Shown here in pieces: positions 54,746 through 61,583 of a stretch of DNA of 64,000 nt. The stretch is from Clostridium beijerinckii HUN142 (GTDB lineage Bacteria; Bacillota; Clostridia; Clostridiales; Clostridiaceae). The notes beneath the pieces were generated by a model that did no database searches, was not told the origin of the DNA, and saw nothing but the letters and a program-made list of their open reading frames with translations. Where the stretch lies: assembly GCF_000621745.1 (NCBI RefSeq), contig NZ_KK211336.1:208876-272875 (forward strand). Reading direction: 5' to 3'. Positions within the stretch are counted from its first letter, which is position 1; every line of letters starts with the position of its first letter. The translations under genes were made by a program, and so were the position numbers.

Positions 54746-54793
54746 AGTACTATTCTGCGAAAAATATAGGTACTTTTTTTTTCTCTAAGATAG
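54746..54793 (+). terminator. Terminator downstream of the FRG gene
   Basis: AGTAC (54746-54750) and the next bases pair with TATAGGTACT, followed by eight or more T residues. Confidence 0.6.
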
Positions 54794-54898
54794 GGTAATT
54801 ATATCCATCAAATCTAGAAAAGGCAACATTGGTAGCTTTAAGTTTTATGTCATATAAGCTTAGATCAAGTAATTAAGAAAAATCTATGAGGTGATGTT

Positions 54899-55774
54899 AT
54901 GAATACAAAGAATTATGTTTTTGATGCAATTGAATATTTAGAAAAACACTTGCTTGAGGGAGTTTCATTAGAACAACTTGCGAAGCAGTTTAATTTTTCT
55001 AAATTTCACTATGCGAGATTATTCAAAGCAGTGTTGGGAGAGAATATTGGGGATTATCAAATGAAGCGTAGGCTTACAATTGCAGCGATGAGCTTATTAG
55101 AGACAAGAGATAGTATATTGAATATAGCTATAATGTGTGGATATAGTTCTCAGGAAAGTTTTACCCGTATGTTTAAGGCATATTTTGGTATTACACCAAA
55201 GGATTATCGTGACAATAAGATTGAATATTTAAATTTATATAAATATTCAATTACACAGGAAGACATCGAGAGGGTGATGTCATATGGAACAGCAACAGAA
55301 TATCAAATAATACATAAAAATTCTTTTGAGATAACAGGATTATTGTATCATGGGGATAATAAAAAACATGATGTTGCACGTATTTTTAATCAAACTGCTC
55401 AAAAAGTGCAATTGGATAAAATATATAATCAAATTGATGGGGTTTACGGATTGGATTTTTGTAAAAATGAAGAAGTGAGGAGTTATGAGTTCGATTTTAT
55501 CGCTGGAATTGATAGTCGATATTTTAGTCAGATTGACAGGAAAGATGCTCAATTAGTACATAAATATATACCGGAGAATGATTATGCAGTATATTCCTTA
55601 ACAAATATAATCGAAAAGATACAGATTCAGATACAGAGAAACTGGTTTAGCTTACTTAATGATGAATTGTATGTCCCGTGCGATAATTACGCATATGAGT
55701 TTTATCCCAATGGTTTTGTACCTAATCAAAAAAATATTGAGGCATATCTTTTTATTCCGATAAAAGCAAGATAG
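54899..55774 (+). CDS. AraC-family regulator with effector-binding domain
   Basis: The 291-residue protein has a double AraC helix-turn-helix at the N-terminus (VSLEQLAKQFNFSKFHYARL, then NIAIMCGYSSQESFTRMFKA, YFGITPKDYR) and a C-terminal GyrI-like effector-binding domain from about 125. This order (as in Rob-like and SoxS-effector fusions) is common for regulators of drug exporters. It is followed after 58 bases by a MATE exporter gene on the same strand. ATG follows TGAGGTGATGTT. Confidence 0.93.
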   Translation: MNTKNYVFDAIEYLEKHLLEGVSLEQLAKQFNFSKFHYARLFKAVLGENIGDYQMKRRLTIAAMSLLETRDSILNIAIMCGYSSQESFTRMFKAYFGITPKDYRDNKIEYLNLYKYSITQEDIERVMSYGTATEYQIIHKNSFEITGLLYHGDNKKHDVARIFNQTAQKVQLDKIYNQIDGVYGLDFCKNEEVRSYEFDFIAGIDSRYFSQIDRKDAQLVHKYIPENDYAVYSLTNIIEKIQIQIQRNWFSLLNDELYVPCDNYAYEFYPNGFVPNQKNIEAYLFIPIKAR

Positions 55775-55832
55775 GTCAAAAAATCTTTTACGCGGATTGT
55801 TATAATAAAGAAAAGTAAGAGGAGGTAATAAT

Positions 55833-57224
55833 ATGACTGAACTTGAAAATTTTATTCTGGAAGGTAGTATCAAAAGATTACTCTTTAAGTTTTCTATTCC
55901 TGCCATAAGTGTATTCTTAGCTAATGTATTATATAACATTATTGATGCAATTTTTATAGGTAATCAGCCTAATGGTAGCTTAGGAATTGCAGCTTTAACT
56001 ATAGTCTTTCCTATTCAACAAATAATACTGGCTCTTTCTCAAATGATTGGAGTTGGAATTGCTTCTATAACTTCCAGAAGTCTTGGAGCTGGAGATAAAC
56101 TAAGAGCAGAAAAGGCAGTGGGGACTGCATTAACATCCTCTATTTTATTAGGAATTTTAATTATGGTTATAGGACTAGTTTTCATAAGACCTATGTTATA
56201 TATCTTTGGTTCCTTGGAAAATATACTACCTTATGCTGTAACATTCTTTAGAATTACTTTATATTGCAGTGTTTTTTTCGTTTTTAGTATTGTTGCTAAT
56301 AGCATCATACAATCAGAAGGACATGCTAATATTGCTATGATAAGCATGATAATAGGACCTGTAATTAATATTCCGTTAGATTATATATTGGTTACAAGAC
56401 TTCAATATGGGATAAAAGGAGCTGCCATTGCTACAGACATTTCGCAAATAATATGTTTCATATTTTTACTAGTATACATCTGTTTTAATAGCAAAATTTT
56501 GGGGGTGAAAGTTAAAAATTTAACAATTAATATAAAGTTATTGAAAGAAGCGATTTCCTTAGGATTATCTACGTTTATGACTCAACTGGCTTATGGAATT
56601 CTAGCCATAGTATTGAATAATTCATTAAAAATTTATGGAGGATCTGACTTATATGTTTCTGCAATTGGTATATATAATCGTGTATTCGGGTTTATTACCA
56701 TTACTATGTATGGAATTAGACAAGCTCTTCAGCCTATTATAGGATTTAATTATGGTGCTAAAAAATTCGATAGAGTAAAACAAAGCTTAAAGCTTGCAAT
56801 TTTAGGATCAGTTGCAATTTCATTGGTATTTTTAGTTATAATTATTAGTTTTACAAATAAAATAGCGGGTGTTTTTACAACTGATAATGAATTAATAGCA
56901 TTGACGGTTCCTATTTTAAGATTACTGATACTTATGAGTCCTTTAGTAGGTGTTCAAGTAATTGCTTCAAGCTTTTTTCAGTATATTGGCAAACCTAAGC
57001 CTGCATTATTTTTATCAATAATGAAACCAGTTTTATTTGTAATACCATTAATGTTAATCATCCCAATATTTCTTAAAGTCACTGGTATTTTTGTATCTGT
57101 TCCATTAGCTGATTTTCTTGCTGCAATGATATCTTTAATTTTTATATATCGTGAGATAAAAAAGATGAATAAATTAAACTTAATTGAAGGAGAAAATAAA
57201 AATTCACATTCCAAGCTTTGTTGA
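55833..57224 (+). CDS. MATE-family multidrug exporter (MepA-like)
   Basis: The 463-residue protein has twelve predicted membrane helices and the MATE features LFKFSIPAISVFLANVLYNI near 18-37, the PNGSLGIAALTIVFP segment and QPIIGFNYGAKKFDRVKQ near 305. It probably exports cationic drugs with sodium or proton exchange. ATG follows AAGAGGAGGTAATAAT. It is next to an AraC/GyrI-type regulator on the same strand, which likely activates it in response to a substrate. Confidence 0.94.
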   Translation: MTELENFILEGSIKRLLFKFSIPAISVFLANVLYNIIDAIFIGNQPNGSLGIAALTIVFPIQQIILALSQMIGVGIASITSRSLGAGDKLRAEKAVGTALTSSILLGILIMVIGLVFIRPMLYIFGSLENILPYAVTFFRITLYCSVFFVFSIVANSIIQSEGHANIAMISMIIGPVINIPLDYILVTRLQYGIKGAAIATDISQIICFIFLLVYICFNSKILGVKVKNLTINIKLLKEAISLGLSTFMTQLAYGILAIVLNNSLKIYGGSDLYVSAIGIYNRVFGFITITMYGIRQALQPIIGFNYGAKKFDRVKQSLKLAILGSVAISLVFLVIIISFTNKIAGVFTTDNELIALTVPILRLLILMSPLVGVQVIASSFFQYIGKPKPALFLSIMKPVLFVIPLMLIIPIFLKVTGIFVSVPLADFLAAMISLIFIYREIKKMNKLNLIEGENKNSHSKLC

Positions 57225-57369
57225 TATTATGGTATTAAGTTTATTGTTGAAGTCGATAATCCATTAATTTGTTTTCTATTGAGTACCGCATTCATTTACA
57301 ATGTGATTATGGTAACAATCTATAGCAATATCAACTATGGTGCTGACACATATGCTAATGTCTGGATGA

Positions 57370-57570
57370 ATGCTTTTTAATTCATTTACAGCTTTAGCAA
57401 TTAGAAATTCTACTTTTCAGGATGACTTAAAATGTTCTTTGTTAGAGAATGGGATATTAGATAAATGTCAGGGGTGTAGTCTTAGATATATTTGTGATGG
57501 AATTGATGAGGTGGTTGATAGCTATGTGGAGGAAACTACTGAGGTTATAAATAATTTTAGTTTTGAATAA
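57370..57570 (+). CDS. Small Cys-containing protein, 66 aa (uncertain)
   Basis: The ORF encodes LLENGILDKCQGCSLRYICD then GIDEVVDSYVEETTEVINN, with a CxxCx4C pattern and an acidic helical end. There is no clear ribosome site. The opposite strand of its first third (57233-57412) also reads well as protein (VEFLIAKAVNELKSIHPDIS, then VSTIVDIAIDCYHNHIVN), so the first codons may be a false extension over a remnant of another gene. Confidence 0.45.
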   Translation: MLFNSFTALAIRNSTFQDDLKCSLLENGILDKCQGCSLRYICDGIDEVVDSYVEETTEVINNFSFE

Positions 57571-57621
57571 AGTGTGCATTTAATCTCTGAAACTATGGGA
57601 ATATAAATCACATTGTAATAA

Positions 57622-57662
57622 TAACAGCTCCAAGGATAAAAAAATTAACCTTGGAGCTGTTA
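57622..57662. terminator. Bidirectional terminator
   Basis: TAACAGCTCCAAGG pairs perfectly with CCTTGGAGCTGTTA (14 bp) around an A-rich loop, just downstream of the minus-strand sigma factor gene. Confidence 0.9.
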
Positions 57663-57673
57663 GACGTTTAGCT

Positions 57674-58246
57674 TTAATAATAAAATGAAATATTATTGTG
57701 GATTTTTCTTAGAATGTTTTTCTTTCTTACAATAGCAGTAGAATAACACATATTTTTTATATGGGCATAATCCAGAACTGTATAATTTTTAAAGAATACA
57801 AAATCTATAAGTTCTTTCTCATCTTTAGTTAAATTTTTTAGAGCTAGTCTTAAGTCTTCATAATCACACATTTCACATAATGAAGTTTCAGGAGAGATTT
57901 CTTGTGATGGAATGTCCTTTTCAAAATTATCATGTAAGCTTAGAGCTTTATTTCCTTCAGTAGAGCTTCTAGTTTTAATCCTCTTAATCAAATCATTCAT
58001 ATTATTTTTAATGGCATTGGTAGCATAAGCAACGAATCTATGCTTATCTAAGTTATACATAGAGATAGATTTAAAAAGCGATTGATAACATTCCTGAATA
58101 ATATCATATGAGTTATATCCATCAATGAAAGTTCTCTTTGAGATATTATAAATTAATGGTCTAAATTCTTCAGCTAATTTTTCTTTTGCTCCTTCGTCAT
58201 TATCTTTGCACCTAGTAACTAAAGTTTCGATATAATTAAAATCCAT
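57674..58246 (-). CDS. Sigma-70 family RNA polymerase sigma factor
   Basis: The 190-residue protein has sigma region 2 (FRPLIYNISKRTFIDGYNSY then DIIQECYQSLFKSISMY) and region 4 (LKNLTKDEKELIDFVFFKNY then a helix-turn-helix with CYSTAIVRKKNIL). The length and layout fit the small sigma group that includes clostridial TcdR/UviA-type and Bacillus SigO-like factors. ATG 58246 follows GAAGGAGGTTTAT. In many clostridia this type of gene stands with YvrJ, DUF1659, DUF2922 and amidase genes, all of which occur in this window. Confidence 0.92.
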   Translation of the reverse strand: MDFNYIETLVTRCKDNDEGAKEKLAEEFRPLIYNISKRTFIDGYNSYDIIQECYQSLFKSISMYNLDKHRFVAYATNAIKNNMNDLIKRIKTRSSTEGNKALSLHDNFEKDIPSQEISPETSLCEMCDYEDLRLALKNLTKDEKELIDFVFFKNYTVLDYAHIKNMCYSTAIVRKKNILRKIHNNISFYY

Positions 58247-58414
58247 ATAAACCTCCTTCATACATAAGATCTATAAAATTAATGAATTATTTTACATATA
58301 TTGTGTTTGATGTTAAATTAATCTCTACATATAGTATATATGGTCAAAATGTATATAACGTATAGATAAAAGTAATTTTGAGAAGAAAAATTATTATAAA
58401 GGATGCTAGATGAA

Positions 58415-58709
58415 TTGGTAATGGTAATAGGTATGGTTGTGATGAGTGATATAAAATAGCAGATCAAGCTAATGAAATAGCAGAAACAAGAAATATAAAA
58501 TTCTATGTGGAGATTCATATTAATGCAGGGGGAAGATAGTGGTACTGAAGTGATAGGATTTTAGGAATTAGAAGTAGATAATCAATATGCTGAGAAAGTA
58601 TGTGATGAATTATCAAGTGTTTTGAATTTACCTAACAGGGGAGACAGGAAGTCTTATTGGTATTATTAAGAATGTAATGCAAGCAATATTGGTTGAGTTA
58701 GGAGTGTAG
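58415..58709 (+). pseudogene. N-acetylmuramoyl-L-alanine amidase (Amidase_3), broken
   Basis: Pieces in different frames read ADQANEIAETRNIKFYVEIH then INAGG, SGTEVIGF, NQYAEKVCDELSSVLNLPNR and GSLIGIIKNVMQAILVELGV. These are the Amidase_3 motifs (zinc His in EIHINA, GTEV, and VELG at the end). At least three frame breaks and stops are present, so it is dead. It lies beside the sigma factor gene. Confidence 0.85.
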
Positions 58710-58826
58710 CAGAAAAAACCTCTACATAGACTAAATATAAAGAAGTACTATGATTAAAATATTTATTCTAATTTGGTTTAGTAGCTAATATAACTAATAG
58801 TGTTAGTAATTCATCAAGGTGTTAGA

Positions 58827-59396
58827 ATGACTTTAAAATCATTATATACCTTTTTTAAAGCATACTTTAATTATGTTACATCTGGAAATCGTGCTTATGC
58901 AAGAGCAATTTCAGAAGCAATGGCAGTTATTAGAGATACATTAGCCCAGAAAACTTTGAATCCAATACAAATATATTTGCACAAGCCATTTTCTTTTAAA
59001 CTTGCTAAAGATATGCTTCAAAAAGCAGTTTCACTTGCTATGTCACAATACCAAGACCCTTTTAATGAAATCCAATATTTTAAGATCACAGTAACTATAG
59101 ATAAAAGTTTTATTACTACTAATCATAAGGGAATAAATATACCAATAGAAGGCGGATGGGATAATAAAAATAATAAGCTTATTATTATTGCATTTAGTCA
59201 ACCAAGTAACATGATAGATGAAGTTAGGGTAATCAAAGGATTGATTAAAGAATTTACGATAGTAGGTACTTTACCGGTAAATATTAAAACAGTAGCTTAT
59301 TGGGATCTAAGTAAGGGAAAGATAGCTGAGATAGACTATCAGGCTTTGCAGCCAGTAGATAAACAGAGTTTGATTAATGCGGCTAATAGGATTTGA
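58827..59396 (+). CDS. Hypothetical protein, 189 aa
   Basis: I place the start at 58827, where CAAGGTGTTAG precedes ATG; an upstream GTG is possible. The protein is soluble and mixed alpha/beta (RAISEAMAVIRDTLAQKTLN, FKITVTIDKSFITTNHKGIN, GTLPVNIKTVAYWDLSKGKI). No family is recognised. It follows the broken amidase gene and ends at a strong terminator, so it may once have belonged to the same unit. Confidence 0.65.
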   Translation: MTLKSLYTFFKAYFNYVTSGNRAYARAISEAMAVIRDTLAQKTLNPIQIYLHKPFSFKLAKDMLQKAVSLAMSQYQDPFNEIQYFKITVTIDKSFITTNHKGINIPIEGGWDNKNNKLIIIAFSQPSNMIDEVRVIKGLIKEFTIVGTLPVNIKTVAYWDLSKGKIAEIDYQALQPVDKQSLINAANRI

Positions 59397-59416
59397 TATA
59401 ATAATTAATTTACTAT

Positions 59417-59452
59417 AGCTGAATATTTATTTCAAATAAATATTCAGCTTTT
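59417..59452 (+). terminator. Terminator of the 58827 gene
   Basis: AGCTGAATATTTATT pairs perfectly with AATAAATATTCAGCT and is followed by TTTG. Confidence 0.9.
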
Positions 59453-59559
59453 GAACTCTCATTTAAAGAGTAATAACTAGGAAATAAAATATAGGTATCT
59501 ATTTAGCAAATTATTCTTTATTGGGGTAAATTTGAATATATTAATATTAATGGTAATAT

Positions 59560-59720
59560 CTAATACAAATATAGGTAATATAATCAAATATTGTAGTATA
59601 ATAAGGATAGATTATCTGCTTGAAAAAGATAGTCTATCCTTATTATGTTTTTTTGAAGAAAATTCAGAAGGAACGATTCTAAGACGTACAATTATGTCTA
59701 TAATGGGAAGTTGATATTTA
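59560..59720 (+). promoter_or_regulatory. Leader of the small membrane gene with embedded terminator
   Basis: ATTGTAGTATAATAA (TATAAT 59597-59602) is shared with 53425-53440. A perfect 14-bp stem (59598-59611 with 59633-59646) with a T tail overlaps this -10 box. The end (ATGTCTATAATGGGAAGTTG) matches the end of the promoter-bearing leader repeat at 30690-30800. Confidence 0.55.
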
Positions 59721-59783
59721 AAAAGCAAAGTGTTTATTTTAAAATCATAATATTTAATATAATTTTTAGGAGAGTGGAAAATT

Positions 59784-59975
59784 ATGAATTTCTTAGATCC
59801 GTCAACGGTTCATGGAGCATTAATAATCGGAATAATTGGAGGATTAATAAGCGGTGCAATTATTGGATTCTTTTCAGGAAAAACATATTAGAAAAATGTT
59901 GTGAAAAAAGCAAAAAACAAAACAAAAGGCGATCGAAATATTAATATCCAAAATTCAGAGATAAAGGGGAATTAG
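59784..59975 (+). pseudogene. Tiny membrane protein with Asn/Gln-rich tail, interrupted by amber codon
   Basis: ATG after TAGGAGAGTGGAAA opens a 35-residue ORF: MNFLDPSTVHG, then one glycine-rich membrane helix (LIIGIIGGLISGAIIGFF), then SGKTY and TAG (59889-59891). The same frame goes on for 27 codons (KNVVKKAKNKTKGDRNINIQ then NSEIKGN) to a second TAG. The tail carries the motif found at the start of the next protein. The gene may be broken, read through, or make two forms. The next gene begins 4 bases after the second stop. Confidence 0.65.
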
Positions 59976-59979
59976 TATC

Positions 59980-61266
59980 ATGTTTGGAGTGAGTGATAAT
60001 AAGATTGTTTCGAAAAATAAAACAAAAGGTAATGGAAATGTTAACATTCAAAATTCGAATATACGTATTAATAATGGAATGGATGAAGTTTTGGAACTTG
60101 CCAAATCAGGAGATAATGTAGGAGCGTTAAAAAAGATGGGAGTATTTCAAAGATGTTTTGGGGCAATGCATCCATTATATCCTGATTTTAGATATAGTTT
60201 GAATATGAATGAAAAAGGAGTGTCTATCAAATTAGTTGCAAACAACGAAGAGGCTATAAAAAAATATCCTCCACATGGTACGATTAAGTTTATAATCCCT
60301 GATGAATACAAGTGGGCTAAGAATATAAATGAATTAATAAGATATGGCTACGAAAACCAAGTACCTATAAAGTTAAAAAGTGAAAGTATTAGATTGTGGT
60401 TAGGAAATTACTTGATGGAAGAAATAGAAAATGTCAGTGAAGTAAAGATAATACCAGAAAAATTTCCAGATCCTATTCCTATGAAATTTGAATTCGAAAA
60501 AACTCTATTTACATTGGATTATTTAGAAATGGGACTTATAAGAATAGAAAATGATTATTTAATATTAAGTAATGAAAAGCAAGAAAATACTAAATTGATT
60601 TTAACGTTATCTATAAATAGGGGCAATATTTTAGATAATAAATTTAATATAAAAGTAGCTACTCAATATAAAAATGATGTAGCAGCTAATCTAAAAATGA
60701 ATAAATTTCTACTTAACATGGGTTACGAAGGTATTAAAAAACTTGTTACATTAAAAAATGATAGAGAAATTATATCTTTTCAAGATTCAAATATAAATTG
60801 TACAAGTAGAAAAGACATTGAAAAAGAGATAGCATTATTAGAAAGGCTTAATACTTTAGAAAAGTATTATGGTGTGGTGTTTAAATTACCTAAAAAAATA
60901 ACCAGAGATGATTATGAAAATTTATTAGTATTGGAAAAAAGTATGAATAATGAACCAATAACAGGAACATATAGTGAACTGACATTGTTAGTAACAGTTG
61001 ATTCTGGTTTTAATCAAACGCAAATGATTAGTAAAGATACTGGGAGTATTATGGAATGTGTATTTGATGATCAAGAAATTGAACTTTTTGACCAAAAAAT
61101 AATTTTTAAGGAGATGAGGATAAATTATCATAATACAGTAGTTGATAATAAGGAAAAAACCTTAAAAAAATTTGAATTTGCAGATGATGGTGATGTAATA
61201 AAAATTAAGTTTATACCGTTAGATGAGAATGATAATATTTTTAAGATATATTATATATTTAAATAG
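59980..61266 (+). CDS. 428-aa protein with N-terminal Asn/Gln motif
   Basis: Residues 11-30 (VSKNKTKGNGNVNIQNSNIR) match the tail of the preceding tiny membrane protein. The rest is soluble, mixed alpha/beta and not recognised (GVFQRCFGAMHPLYPDFRYS, LIRIENDYLILSNEKQENTK, LLVTVDSGFNQTQMISKDTG). There is no visible ATPase, nuclease or TIR motif. ATG follows AAAGGGG by about 10 bases, and the gene is probably translated together with the tiny gene. Matching short motifs in neighbouring genes are known from amyloid-type signalling pairs (effector plus sensor), which suggests but does not prove such a role here. Confidence 0.75.
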   Translation: MFGVSDNKIVSKNKTKGNGNVNIQNSNIRINNGMDEVLELAKSGDNVGALKKMGVFQRCFGAMHPLYPDFRYSLNMNEKGVSIKLVANNEEAIKKYPPHGTIKFIIPDEYKWAKNINELIRYGYENQVPIKLKSESIRLWLGNYLMEEIENVSEVKIIPEKFPDPIPMKFEFEKTLFTLDYLEMGLIRIENDYLILSNEKQENTKLILTLSINRGNILDNKFNIKVATQYKNDVAANLKMNKFLLNMGYEGIKKLVTLKNDREIISFQDSNINCTSRKDIEKEIALLERLNTLEKYYGVVFKLPKKITRDDYENLLVLEKSMNNEPITGTYSELTLLVTVDSGFNQTQMISKDTGSIMECVFDDQEIELFDQKIIFKEMRINYHNTVVDNKEKTLKKFEFADDGDVIKIKFIPLDENDNIFKIYYIFK

Positions 61267-61583
61267 ACGGTTTTGTATACAATGGGAATTTTAGGAATCT
61301 AGGAATAGGAATGGATCATGGATGATATAGATAATATTTATAATTACAATAAATTATAGTGCTTGCAAATTCGAGTAATATGGTTGTAAATATGTACGAG
61401 TTTTATATCTGTGATTTAATTCAAAAGTCTTTACTTGCTAGTACTAAAGCTATAGCAGACACTTTAATTGACATAAGTAAATAAGGATTAGCCAAATAGC
61501 ATCAAAATTATTTAATTTATTTTTGTACTTATTATAGCAAGACAAACATTATAGAATAAATAAAAAATTTAAGGAGAATATTA
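61267..61583. other. Spacer between the 428-aa gene and the SIR2 gene
   Basis: No terminator or clear promoter is seen. A short ORF (61380-61484, 34 codons, ending in STKAIADTLIDISK) has no ribosome site and may be a remnant. Confidence 0.4.

Noticed and set aside
59532-59714. ORFs at 59532-59944 in other frames
   Set aside because: They cross the leader hairpin and the tiny membrane gene and have no ribosome site.
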